Under the pieces are notes generated by a model. That model did not search any database. It saw only the letters and a program-made list of their open reading frames with translations, and was not told the DNA's origin. The translations under genes were made by a program, and so were the position numbers. Positions 46,401 through 56,153 of a stretch of 64,000 nt of DNA are shown here, piece after piece. This DNA comes from Cryptomeria japonica (lineage: Eukaryota > Streptophyta > Pinopsida > Cupressales > Cupressaceae), in assembly GCF_030272615.1 (NCBI RefSeq), contig NC_081406.1, positions 240,796,422 through 240,860,421 of the forward strand, written 5' to 3'. Each line of letters opens with the position of its first letter. Position 1 is the stretch's first letter.

Positions 46401-46605
46401 AGATTTGCAGGAACTTCAATTAGTTCTACTACCCCGACTACAAATACTTCAGAAATGCTATCTCAATTTGGATGCCTTAACGGTCACTCAAGAGATGAGC
46501 ACAATCGATGCCATGGAAGAACAGGTATCCCAGATGCAAATAGAAAGTGAGGTGGCTACCTCATTATTTGAGTCAGGGTATTTATACATGAAGACCTGTA
46601 TGTAG
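43453..46605 (+). pseudogene. Long cargo ORF of nested element, function unknown
   Basis: From ATG 43453 (MASTSHSSSSAPIDS) about 1,050 codons can be followed with several shifts and stops: an N-terminal globular part (43618-44234, with HDITPKAIHFVIGF and FGQLLVGLFFYFQGYFLG), a basic/Pro/Ser linker (44288-44722), an acidic part, a Lys/Glu repeat (45420-45740) and a helical C-terminal part (45770-46605) with coiled-coil character. I do not recognise the N-terminal family; no RT, integrase or protease signature is present. The layout resembles that of the long frame at 57757-62067 (globular N-terminus, low-complexity linker, coiled coil, helical end), though similarity is not shown. Confidence 0.5.
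45420..45740 (+). repeat. GAA/GAG-rich minisatellite coding for Lys/Glu repeats
   Basis: Units such as GAGGAGAAGAAGAAAAAGGA recur with a step of about 39 bp between 45500 and 45600. In frame it gives EEEKKKKEEEKRKQ-like repeats. The Leu/Ser/Phe-rich minus-strand frame across this region (45007-45903) is its shadow. Confidence 0.8.
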
Positions 46606-46904
46606 TATTTTAAATTGGTTTTTGATAAGTTTCACTCATTATTGTCATAAATAATTATTATAATGAGAAACAGGGGTTATTCTACTATACTTTGTCATTG
46701 TTGGCAAAGGGGGAGTAGTATTTTGTATTTTAAAATTTTGATGAATGTATACTTTCATGTTATCTCTTTAAGGGAGTAGTATACATTGTATTTTATGCAA
46801 AAGGAATAGTGTATATGCTTAGGGGGAGTAATTTTGATTATGGCATATTTTTGTTGTAAAACACTTAGATGTCGAAAATTTTTCTAAGTGTTGCCATCAA
46901 TGCC

Positions 46905-46916
46905 AAAGGGGGAGAT
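46905..46916 (+). other. Polypurine tract of nested element
   Basis: AAAGGGGGAGAT directly before the 3' LTR. A similar GGGGGAG motif occurs upstream at 46820 and 46708. Confidence 0.75.
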
Positions 46917-48087
46917 TGTTGACATTTTTGATGATGATGTTGTGATTGTCATTGATGGACACACACTTGCTTTGAGATCACTTTTTGCATGTATGAGTTA
47001 TGCTCAACTGATATTTGTTCCAACTGGTATTATGTATTATAGTCTTTAGACTATCGGTGTTTTGTAGAAAGTGTTTACCGATCTCAAGCGGTACAAGGAC
47101 CCAAAGTGGTATGAAGACCTCAAGCAGTTCGAGGATCCCAAAGTGGTACGAAGGAAAAAAGTGGTTGTTATCATTTTTTCTAGTCTTCATTTTGACAAAC
47201 CAAAAATTGGTAAAATGTGTGAACCAGTAATCGGTAAATGCATGAACCAGTATTACTCTGTGATGAGTTACCAACCAGTATTTTTGTGATGAGTTATCAT
47301 CCACCGACACTTTGGCGGTGATTCTGTGCCATGTTACCAAATGTGTCCAGATGCACTGAACCTAGGAACTTGCAATGTAATCCTGGACCGACATGAAATC
47401 AGATTCCTTTATAAGGACATCATGTCTAGGGTTTTAGTAGATGCTAGGGTTTATAGTGATTGATGAGGATTCTGTATGTGCAATCATAGAAGAGAAGATT
47501 AGGTCTGTGTGAACAAACAGAGTTTGGAGATATTGAAGACTGAAGTAATGCTGAAATGCATTAACAAAGAGCTATCAAGGATCTAACCAAGCATATTGTG
47601 CTAGTATTTAGATCACTCACTTGTTGATTACTTACATCTTCGACAAGTCTGAAACCCTTAACCGAGTAGGCTTGGCAAAGCCTTTGTAAGTCCTCTAACA
47701 GGGTGGTTCACAACTGTGGATCTGAAACCCTCTCACAAGTTAGTCTTTAATTGGACTTATCTCCTAACAGAGATATTGAGATTCCTAACAGGATTTGTTC
47801 TGGTGAAGAACATTGTATGACCTTAACCAGTCTGGTTACTATTCTGCATAGTTACTTGTGAGTTTCATCTCACCATGGTTTTTCCCATTTGGGTTTCCAT
47901 GTCAAAACCTCTTGTGTTATGGTGATTGTGCTCCTATGGGTGAATGCTTTATTTGTTGTTTGGTTTGTATTTGCATTAACCGGTTTGTTAGTAAAAGTGT
48001 TATACCAGTTTATTGCTAAACTGTTTAACTGTTTGAGTTCAGTATTTTTTGGTATATTAATTCATCCCCCCCTCTTAGCATTCATCA
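46917..48087 (+). repeat. 3' LTR of nested element
   Basis: 1,171 bp, TGTTGACATTTTTGATG to TTCATCA. Carries a roughly 16-bp extra stretch near 47010 and a 24-bp extra near 47255 compared with the 5' LTR. Preceded by the purine tract AAAGGGGGAGA. Confidence 0.9.
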
Positions 48088-49118
48088 GTATATAGATTGA
48101 AGAAGGCTCTCTATGGTCTAAAGTAAGCACCAAGAGCATTGTATCACAAGATTGATTCATACATGATAAAGAATGGATTTAACAGAAGCAATAACGAGCC
48201 GACATTGTACACAAATATCAATAAAGAAGTTTATTTTGATCATCTATTTATGTGTAATTTTCACTAGAAATTTTTGTGTAGACATATTCAAATTAGCTAT
48301 AAAGAAAGAATTTGAGATGATAGATTTAGGATTGATGAGTTATTTTTCGGGCGTTAAAGTAGTTCAATTAGTTAAGGGAATTTTCATTTGTCAATCTAAA
48401 TATGCAAAAGATATTCTAAGAAGGTTTAAAATGATGAATTGTAATATAACACCTACACTAGTTGCTACAAGAACTGAAATTGTTAAAGAAGAAAAAGGAT
48501 CTAAAGTGAAAATTATAATATCCAAAAGATTAGTTGGGATCTTGATGTATCTTATAGCTATAAGGCCAAATTTATTGCATGCATTTGTTCCAATCTCAAT
48601 ATTCATGGAGTTAAAAAAAAGAAGTTTGCATTGGCAAGCTGGAAAGAGAATAATAAAATATGACAAGAACACAAGGATATGGGATTTTATAATCTACAAC
48701 TACTGGTTTTTGTTTGATAGGCTATATTGATAGTGATTTTGTAGGTAGAATTGGTGATAGAAAGAGTACTTCTCTATATCTTTTTCATTTTAAAATACAT
48801 TTAGTCTCATAGTCATCAAAGAAGCAACCCATAGTCATTCTTTCATTAGTTGAAGTGAAATATGTTGTAGCCACATCAGTATCATGAGAAGCTATTTGGA
48901 TGAAATAAATATTGATAGATCTATTTCAAGAGTAGAAAGCTTATTGATACACAATATCATTTTATCAAAGAACTGGTGAGCAATAGATAAATTTATTTGG
49001 ACTTTTGTAGGTCTAAAGATCAATTAGCAAATATATTTACTAAGGCTTTAGTAGAAGAGAATTTTGAACATTTAAGACAAACTTTGGGAATGATAAATAT
49101 TGAATCAATTATGAGGAA
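48088..49118 (+). pseudogene. Copia RT C-terminal part and RNase H
   Basis: The RT resumes right after the nested element with RLKKALYGLK, a TAA, then APRALYHKIDSYM. The catalytic YVDD box region near 48250 is degraded. The 48173-48730 frame keeps EFEMIDLGLMSYFSG and YAKDILRRFKM. RNase H follows with YIDSDFVGRIGDRKSTSLYLF near 48730 and SKDQLANIFTKALVEENFEHL near 49020. The 3' LTR follows at 49119. Multiple stops. Confidence 0.8.
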
Positions 49119-49400
49119 TTTTGGAAGAATACTATTAATTTTTGCACTATTCTATCCATTACTAACTAAATATTGTCTATAGATTCCTATGTACTTTTTC
49201 CACTATCCCTCTAGCATTTCTTTGATAGGTTTTTAGACTTTTATAGGCTCCTCTTTGTCCTTCATTGTTGTTCTAGATGTTTTTAGTTTTTTTCTCAACC
49301 TCTATTTATTAAAGGTATGATGTAATGGTTTTATCTATTAAAATCAATAAAATTTGTTTGTGTTTATTTTTTTGTAGCAAACCATTCTAGTTGGTTTTCA
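49119..49400 (+). repeat. Copia 3' LTR
   Basis: 282 bp that pair with 36651-36933, for example GGCTCCTCTTTGTCCTTCAT against GGCTCCTCTCTTCCCTTCGT. Its first bases read TTTTGG instead of TGTTGG. Ends TTGGTTTTCA. Confidence 0.85.
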
Positions 49401-50165
49401 TTAATCGACAATTTTCCTAGAAGTAAGAACCATGAAGTAAATTGCTTCAATGAATTATAGGCTATTTATTTTGCAAATTATTGCTTGTGTTTAATTATGT
49501 AATAAAGAACTTTATAATTTAATTTTTTTATGGAGTTTGTACGTATAAGATCATGTTGTAAGGGATTAATATTGGGAGTATTTTGAGATCATGGGTATTT
49601 TTTTTTTTGCAAATTTAATTAGTTACATCAAAGGAACTCCCTCTATGAAGTTGAACAAGCTCAATACCTAGACCAACAACTAAACCTATTGGAAAAGGGA
49701 TGTAAGACGATGAAAGATATATCTATCATTCATTTTCACTATACTCAGAATTTGTAGATTAATTGTTGTGTGCGGGATCTCTAACACAACTACATGGTGA
49801 ATGATTGTTATTGTTCATCTTGATGACCTAGATTTATATTAAAAACAATTATGACCTTGACTTTAATTTTAATATGGAAAGAGAAATCTTTGAAGAGTTT
49901 AATTCAGTCCACTTTTGTGAAAGAAAAATCAAAAGAACCTATAGTGTCAATGTACTCGGTATTTACTTTGACTCGACATTTACCATTTGTAATTATTTCT
50001 TTGCCACTTGGAAAATGGAAAATAATTTTACTTTTTTGTCATCTCTAATAGTTCATTTTTAGCAAGATCAATGTCTTTTAAGGGTATCATGGCTATAGGT
50101 GCAAGAGGAACATCCCTCATAGACAACAACAACAAATTTTCCCACTATAAATTCCAACATAAATA
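49401..50165. other. Intergenic stretch right of the copia element
   Basis: AT-rich, with a T run of 10 near 49595. Two short overlapping frames (49851-50062) lack recognised features. No gene called. Confidence 0.45.
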
Positions 50166-50169
50166 AGAA

Positions 50170-51115
50170 AAGCGTGCAAATTTGATAATGATGACTAGGG
50201 TGTAACACCAATATGTTCAAATTTTACAATAACATCCACTAAAATGGACCTCCAAGAACATAGGGCCCTTATCATTTCTACTCCATTCAAGGCCAAGAGA
50301 TGTTAGATCATGCTCAGGGTACCTTGAAAATTTTGGGAGAAAATACAAATGATAATTTCATTGGTAATCAGAGCCCCCACTTTAGGATCTCTACTAATAT
50401 CTAATGTGATGACAATGAGAACCAATAGCAAAGAATAATTTATGAAGTCCATGGAATGAGTGCATAGAAATGAATTGACATAGACTATAGATACGTATAT
50501 GTTTAATAGATATTAGAGTCCATCATTTCCATCCTAAGAAAATCAAATGATCACCAATTTTCACTGTCAAAGGCATGGACCCCACTCCTTGGATGGCCAA
50601 AAAAATGAGCCATCTTAAATAATATTTTAATTTCTTAGAGAGTTTATTGACCATTCCCAATTAAATTAAGAGAGGACCTTATAATAATATTTGAACCTTG
50701 TGCCACTACTTTCCATTCTATAGTATTATTAGTTTTATGGTCTAACAAGAAAGATATTACAATTTTCAACCTATTTGACTCATGTGCTTGATGTTAATAC
50801 CTATCCCTACATTAGTAAGATTTTTTTTTAGTACTTCATCAAAAACCAATTTTTAGAAACCTAGATAGAGGTTTTTATAATAGATATGAGCTCTTACTAT
50901 ATTTTCAAAGGAAGCTCTAGAAGAATTCTTAGGTGTCTAATCTAATCTGCCTTCTTATCACCATAAACATTGATTATCATATCAATTGAATAGAAAAAAA
51001 TACTTTGGTGAGTTCGTTGCGAGTTCCAATGAGAAAATCCATCTATATAGCGATGGTGAGAACTTGTCTATGCATCATCCTGAAGATAGTAGTACTCTCC
51101 TTAAGGGAGATATTC
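50170..51115 (+). repeat. Dispersed repeat, copy B (about 1 kb)
   Basis: Collinear with 8980-9960 in the same orientation; shared blocks include ACCTCCAA-GAACATAGG, GTTAGATCA, CATTTCCATCCTAAGAAAAT, AAAAAAATGAGCCATCTTA and AAGAATTCTTAGGTGTCTA. Similarity is patchy, about 70% by eye. Confidence 0.6.
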
Positions 51116-51619
51116 GTGTTGTTTTCAATATCATGTTGTCTTAAACAAGATTTAACTTGATAGTCACATGTGTTCACACATGGGCTCAATGTTGTAATAT
51201 TCACATATCTACAACTATTTTAAGAATAGGAACTTTCTTGATAATTATAGTAAGAATATTGTTTATGGATATGAAATCTTACAACTCCCTATACCATCTT
51301 GTCTAATGTACTTTATAGAAAATATTATAATGGTCTTCTTTTTCAATGTCTTGTTAGGGATAAAATACCCCTTGCCTTTCAAGAATCTCATCTAGGCTCT
51401 AGGGATGGATGCTCTGGTGTTCATTACATAAACTAATACACATGGGATATTATTAGAAAACAATGAAATAAGATCCCTTTTATTTTGTCAATAATTTCCC
51501 TCAACATTAGCAACATAACAATCTCATTTGAGCTCATACAAAGGAGCTCTGCACTTTAAGCTCTCCTTGGTCATTCGCAACATGGGATCTACATATTATT
51601 GGAAAGATATCTCACCCTT

Positions 51620-51700
51620 CTTATAAAGGGTAAAAATTCATCATAACAACTAAATATTACTTTACAAAGTGGGTAGAAGTTGTTATCCTTATATCTACTT
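51620..51700 (+). pseudogene. Gypsy integrase fragment
   Basis: One frame reads KFIITTKYYFTKWVEVVI, matching the part of the Ty3 integrase core that reads FILVATEYFTKWIEVVP in the Tat element at about 16200. It stops within a few codons at the LTR-like start at 51705. A short remnant only. Confidence 0.6.
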
Positions 51701-51704
51701 GTAG

Positions 51705-51880
51705 TGTCCTAAAATTTACTCCATTACAATTTAGTCCACATTTTGGGCCCTCACCTTAGTGTGTGTCCCTCAATGCCTAATTAACTCTTGATTATTCCTT
51801 CATCATGCAAATATATCTTCATTTTCATATCATACACTGCATGGCCCCTTATTTCATTCCCAAAATAGTGTAGGACCAGG
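51705..51880 (+). repeat. LTR-like start, Ty3-like (tentative)
   Basis: TGTCCTAAAATTTACTCC resembles TGTCATAAAATTGTGACCC at 10181, with collinear CACATTTTGGGCC/CATTTGGGTC and CTCAATGCCTAA-like words after it. Same orientation as the repeat copy B. The far end is not clear because the 36/42-bp repeats begin near 51905. Confidence 0.35.
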
Positions 51881-51904
51881 GTGTGGCACTTTGGTCCTCG
51901 TTGG

Positions 51905-52145
51905 AACCAAAGCACCATGTGATGAACAGGGAGTACTAAAAACAACAACACTTTGTGATGAACACAGAATGCTACTAGGATAGAAAGCAGTGCTTTGTGA
52001 TGAAAAGGGAGTAGTACAAAGAGCAGCACTTTGCGATGAACAAGGAATGCCACTAGGATAAGAAGTAGTACTTTGTGATGAACAAGGAGTACCACTAGGA
52101 TAAAAGAGCAGCACTTTGTGATGAATAGGGAGTACCACTAGGATT
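51905..52145. repeat. Tandem repeat with alternating 36- and 42-bp units
   Basis: The core GCACTTTGTGATGAACA recurs with its GTGATG element at 51919, 51955, 51997, 52033 (GCGATG), 52075 and 52118: steps of 36, 42, 36, 42 and 43. The 78-bp pair is the higher-order unit. Steps are multiples of three, so minus-strand frames stay open and code HHKVLLxILVAF-like repeats. Confidence 0.8.
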
Positions 52146-52149
52146 GACA

Positions 52150-53003
52150 TAGTTGATTTACTTGACTGCAGGAGGACCTATCGATGTTGGAGTCATGGGA
52201 GAGATTCCCTTCGACTCAAAGTTTACGAGTAGAGCTAACATTCGAGGATAGAGCAGTAGTTGAGGCCATGGGATTGTGACATATTTTGTATGTGCCTGAG
52301 TTTCGGGAAAACATGGGATTGTTAACTGCATTAGCTGAGAGATGACACTTAGAGACATGCACTTTTCATTTGTCGATGGGTGAGATGACAGTCACCTTGG
52401 AGGATGTATACAGGATACTGTAGATACTGATTGATAGGGAGTTGGTTCCTTACGATCAAGACGGAGATAGGGATGCATTGAGATGAGTGTTTTAGGATCC
52501 AAGACTGGAGATGAGGGTTAGACATGTGGCTTGGGACACTATGACCGCGACAGGATTGGCACTACCAGTAGAGCTGACAGGAGTGATTAGTGGGTTCCTA
52601 TGTCTGGATAGGGTGACACGAGGGTTGGCTATGGGAGGACTTTGGAGACATTGGTGATAGAGCACACTAGGTTTGCATGGGGAACGTGCCTACTGGCACA
52701 CTTGTATTATGAGCTGCATCAGTTTGTGTATCACAGATTAGCAGAATTAGGATGCAGAGTGACCTTGTTGCACGTATGGGCATATGAGCATATGTTGATT
52801 ACACGACTGACACATTTCAGAGGCAGGAGACATGGGCGCAGTTATGTACATTTGTATGATATGATTACGTCACAACCATGGATTAGGAGATTGGAGTATT
52901 GGCATCGGGTTATTGATGAGATAGATAGTGTGATATGGAGGTCATACTGAGACTATGAGGAGTGGGAGGATGATGTAGTGGAGCTACCGTATGTGCAGTG
53001 ATA
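52150..53003 (+). pseudogene. Plant mobile domain (PMD) relic
   Basis: PMD proteins (MAIN/MAIL family, PF10536) are plant-specific; some act in silencing and many are carried by transposons. Visible pieces, in two frames: a start with ENMGLLTALAER near 52310, ETCTFHLS-type sequence read as TCTFHLSMGEMTVTLEDVYRIL at 52355-52420, AWDTMTATGLALP near 52540, and the 102-codon frame 52642-52950 with LAHLYYELHQFVYH, LLHVWAYEH and RGRRHGRSYVHLYDMITSQP. Breaks: TAG at 52421, TGA and TAG near 52485-52495, and a shift near 52635. It follows a repeat array and Ty3-like fragments, suggesting it was element cargo. Confidence 0.7.
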
Positions 53004-53013
53004 ACTTTAAGAA

Positions 53014-53031
53014 CCCCCCCCCCCCCCCCCC
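53014..53031. repeat. Poly-C run of 18
   Basis: Eighteen C bases followed by GGG. Homopolymer length may be affected by sequencing. Confidence 0.8.
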
Positions 53032-53039
53032 GGGCAACT

Positions 53040-53460
53040 GTGTAAAATCCTGGTGAATCAGACATTATTTTCGAGGGGAAATTTTCATATCGATGGCAAA
53101 AAAAAAAATTTAAATGACGAAAAAATTATTTTGTATTGGCGATTTTTTTTCTAGTGTGTGAAAATGCCATAAATTTCTGGCGAATAATACCTTGTTCTAT
53201 GGGGAAAATATTTATTGTGAGAGGCGAATAATTATTGTTAAAAGGAACAAATATATAATTGTATGAGCGAAAATTTTTACTCCGAAGGAAAAATTATTTA
53301 AATGTATTGGCGATTTTTATCCACCGTTTGAAAATTATTTAAATGTATTGGCAATTTTTATCCACCGCTTGAAAATTATTTAAATTTTTTGACGAATATT
53401 TTGTTATTTATGGTATAATATATAATTCATTGGCGATTTCATAAATTCATTGCCATTAAT
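53040..53460. repeat. AT-rich block with recurring TTGGCGATTTTT motifs
   Basis: TTGGCGATTT occurs near 53137, 53308 and 53434, with TTGGCAATTT near 53347; a 39-bp unit including TTTTTATCCACCG is directly repeated at 53300-53385. Related GGCGAATAAT words are scattered between them. No frame. Confidence 0.55.
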
Positions 53461-54090
53461 AGACAAGGCACATCACATCACATTAGTACATCACATCACA
53501 TAATACATTGAGTCCGGACTCTGCATGATGTATCAATAAGCACGACCTCTTTGACACGTAAAGGGTGACACATACCTAAAATCTATCAATGATTTTAAAT
53601 CGTTTGATGATCGTATATCAATGGTTGAAGTTTTATTTCGGCCCAATTTTCTGAAGAGAACATAGCTCACCAAAAAGTGCCTCGAATGGAATTGGATTCA
53701 ATAGACACGTATCAAATGTCACGAATCATGATCCATAATTTCGTTCATTTAATATATATCTTTTCACTTACGGAAATCCACTTTGTCCCCATGACTTCCA
53801 ATGTGATACTTGCCAATTTGGTACTAGTTCATAGCTGTTTCCAATTTCGCACACTCGTGCATTTATGGGAAAGATTTGCAGAGATACGAAAGATTTAAAA
53901 AAAATTATAGCAGCTAATACTGTTAAAGAAGTAATTATTACAATCAAGAGCTTCAACAATTTATATATGAACTCTGCTTCTTTCATCTTCAGTTAGTCTT
54001 TTCCATTTAGTAGATAAATCATCAGAGCTCACGATATTTTAGGTTTATAGGCTCACTGCTCAGGTTGTTTAATTTGTTAATCTGTTTTCT
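53461..54090. other. Intergenic stretch before the convergent ORF pair
   Basis: Includes two copies of TACATCACATCACA (53488 and 53470 region). A 73-codon frame at 53677-53898 shows no recognisable features and is not called. Confidence 0.4.
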
Positions 54091-54094
54091 CAAG

Positions 54095-54466
54095 ATGGAC
54101 ACTCCCATCCGCTTGAGAAGCATTTCTACAGAGGACCAGAGGGCCTTTCTAGGCTCCGTTAGAGACCCAACCCTCCAATCAATCTGCAAGGAGGTTGGGT
54201 CGTTCACCAATGAAGTTGTGCGGATGGTGCTGGGCAGAGAATTTCTGCGAAACGAAAATAGGTACCATGTTAACATGGACCTTACATCCCGCTTCTTAGC
54301 TTCTCTTCTGGACTTGGGAGGAGACAAGGTGGATATGCTAATGCTATTAAGGAAGGTTTTTAAGGAAGACTTCCTCGGAGACGACAATTCTAGTTTGTTT
54401 CACTTTGCCTCTTACATTCTTATGGATATAAAAATGCTTTCTATAATTCTATTTCATTTTTATTAA
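54095..54466 (+). CDS. Unknown ORF, truncated paralogue of the minus-strand neighbour
   Basis: ATG at 54095 starts MDTPIRLRSISTEDQRAFLG. Over the first 97 residues it aligns with the neighbour's N-terminus: shared are the initial M, LR, FLG-V-D, MLA/VLG-E, RY..NM and a final FL..D. After residue 97 (DDNSSLFHFAS) similarity ends and the frame stops at 54466, at 124 residues against 246. It may be a first exon with the rest lost or in an unseen exon, or a truncated duplicate. No known domain is recognised, no signal peptide or membrane segment apart from a short hydrophobic tail. I chose 54095 over the upstream in-frame start at 54065 because the homology begins there. Confidence 0.5.
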   Translation: MDTPIRLRSISTEDQRAFLGSVRDPTLQSICKEVGSFTNEVVRMVLGREFLRNENRYHVNMDLTSRFLASLLDLGGDKVDMLMLLRKVFKEDFLGDDNSSLFHFASYILMDIKMLSIILFHFY

Positions 54467-54779
54467 TTAATTTCTTTCAAATGCTTTTTGTATATGAGCT
54501 ACCGGCTACGTTATTTCAATTATTTGTTAAACAATGGAAATAAATTTAATACTGTGATCTTTCTATGTAATGCTATAAAAAAAAAAAAATCAATTCGTTC
54601 CATTAATTATTTGTACATTGATTATGGTTGATTATAATTTTATAAATATATACTATTACTATATATTCATTCAAAATACAAAATTTCAAAAGTTGCAAGA
54701 TACAAAAGTTTATCGGTCAAGGTTTTTTCATTCAATCAATTGAAACGTTTCAAGATACAAAATTTGTCTATAGCTTATA
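54467..54779. other. AT-rich spacer between convergent ORFs
   Basis: About 310 bp, with an A run of 12 near 54580 and two related stretches containing CAAGATACAAAA near 54697 and 54751. No frame; could hold the 3' regions of both genes. Confidence 0.45.
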
Positions 54780-55520
54780 TCAAGCAGACAAAAAAACTAG
54801 TTCATTGCCGATAGGCCGCTCACTCAGTCTCACTATCCCCCTGGTCCTCCCAGTCCCTTCCCTCCTCAGAGGTCGATGCTTTGGCTTTCCTTTTGCCGCT
54901 TCAGCTTTCATTTTTGGAATGCAGTTTAGGAACCCGAAGTCGAGGTCACCCTCCAAGATTGCCAGTAGCTGTATGGCCCTTCCTTCTTTAGCCCTATCTC
55001 TCAATGCCCTATTAACCTCCATCCTTGCCACCACATGCAAAGCATTCAGGACTTCATCCACCCTCATTAATTTAACAAAGAGTTTCATCGCTTCCCACCC
55101 CACTCGGGCTCGTTCACGGCACTGGTATTTGATTTCATCCTCTGGGACATGAATAAAAGGAAGCAATTCCTCCTGGTCATCCCCTTCCATAATTTGAATG
55201 CCAACTCCCGGCACCACCCACTCCAAGATTAAATCCAAGTTAATCAAAAACTCCCCATCAATCAATTTGACCAATGTGAGTTTTACCTTTTCCAGCTCCG
55301 ATTCGAATTCACAGGCCCACGCCATAATCAGAGAGTAAACCTCCATGTTAGTTCGATACCGGTGACTAATATGTACCACCTCCTCCGCAAGCATCAATCG
55401 AGCTGCCGCCCACAACTTCTCCTCCTTAAACCTGAATAGTCCTTGCATTCGTTTATCAGATACTTTGCCCAAAAAGGGCACCAACTTCTTGTCTGTTCGA
55501 AGTGTGAAATTGGCCTCCAT
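54780..55520 (-). CDS. Unknown intact 246-residue ORF
   Basis: One open frame from ATG 55520 to the stop at 54780, no breaks. It starts MEANFTLRTDKKLVPFLGKV and is mostly helical and rich in Leu, Glu, Arg and Val, with an acidic middle (IMEGDDQEELLPF, about 130-142) and a basic end (KGKPKHRPLRREGTGRTRG, about 212-230), which could bind nucleic acid or direct to the nucleus. There is no signal peptide or clear membrane helix. GC is higher than in the surroundings. I do not recognise the family. The neighbouring plus-strand ORF is a distant relative, arranged tail to tail. In a window full of broken frames, its integrity suggests an active gene. Confidence 0.65.
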   Translation of the reverse strand: MEANFTLRTDKKLVPFLGKVSDKRMQGLFRFKEEKLWAAARLMLAEEVVHISHRYRTNMEVYSLIMAWACEFESELEKVKLTLVKLIDGEFLINLDLILEWVVPGVGIQIMEGDDQEELLPFIHVPEDEIKYQCRERARVGWEAMKLFVKLMRVDEVLNALHVVARMEVNRALRDRAKEGRAIQLLAILEGDLDFGFLNCIPKMKAEAAKGKPKHRPLRREGTGRTRGIVRLSERPIGNELVFLSA

Positions 55521-55559
55521 TGTCTTACAGAAGGTATGATTCTATGAACTATGAACTAC

Positions 55560-56150
55560 AGATTTGTTCTGCACTTGCAGCTGCTTCAAAGCAAAAAGTG
55601 GTACACAGATGAAAAGGTAAAAAAATTTGCCTTCGTCTTAACTCTTATAGGCCAGGTAATGAATGTACACAATAAGACATTAATGCCATGAGATCAGGAA
55701 AAAGATTTCCTGCAATCCTCCCCTTCCTCCTATCGTGTGGCATGTCGTAGACAACTCCTTGCGCAACAATTAATCGCCACCTTGGCATTTGTACTTTCCA
55801 AATTTTCTTGCCTTAACAGGTTGAGGACTGCAGTTGCACATTTTTTTAAATTAATGGACTAAATTTATGTTGAAATTATATATATATTTTTAAACTATTT
55901 TTGAAAATGATATATCATAAACATATTTTCATTTTGTTATACGTTAAATTAATATTTTAGATTTAATATTGAATGTTTTCTTTTTAATATTAAACTTTTA
56001 CCTTTCAAATTACAGATCAAAATTTTATATTTTTATTTAGTTATTTGTTTTATTCTAGAAACTAAGTTTCATGTTTAATACTATTTTTGAATTTAAAATT
56101 TTTACAAATAATATTAACATTATTTTTAATAGTTATCTCAAACTATTGCC
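55560..56150. other. Upstream DNA of the minus-strand ORF, then AT-rich DNA
   Basis: 55560-55850 is moderately GC-rich and would hold the promoter of the ORF that starts at 55520; no clear TATA box was picked. 55850-56150 is AT-rich without features. Confidence 0.4.
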
Positions 56151-56153
56151 CAA

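Larger units (their letters stand above)
40560..48087 (+). mobile_element. Complete non-autonomous LTR element with cargo ORFs
   Basis: LTRs of 1.1 kb bound a 5.2 kb interior with a TGGTATCATAG primer site at 41684, a purine tract at 46905 and exact GTATA duplications outside both ends (40555-40559 and 48088-48092). The interior encodes a Gag-like zinc-knuckle protein and a second long frame with no RT, integrase or protease motif. It therefore depends on another element's enzymes, as described for LARD or TR-GAG elements. Its copia-like primer site and LTR words link it to the elements at 1-2139 and 5844-8824. It sits in the RT gene of a copia element in the same orientation. Confidence 0.85.
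36651..49400 (+). mobile_element. Ty1/copia retrotransposon with nested insertions
   Basis: Short LTRs (36651-36933 and 49119-49400) bracket primer site, gag, zinc finger, protease, integrase, RT and RNase H in copia order. A 7.5 kb LTR element is inserted in the RT gene (40560-48087) and a 0.2 kb TRIM-like element sits after the protease (38705-38918). Without these, the element is close to 5 kb, normal for copia. All genes carry stops and shifts. Flanks are TTAAAG (left) and TTAATC (right); a TTAA duplication is possible only if two bases were added at the left LTR start. Confidence 0.85.

Noticed and set aside
53014-53031. Poly-C run as a functional signal
   Set aside because: A homopolymer with no supporting context; length may be technical.
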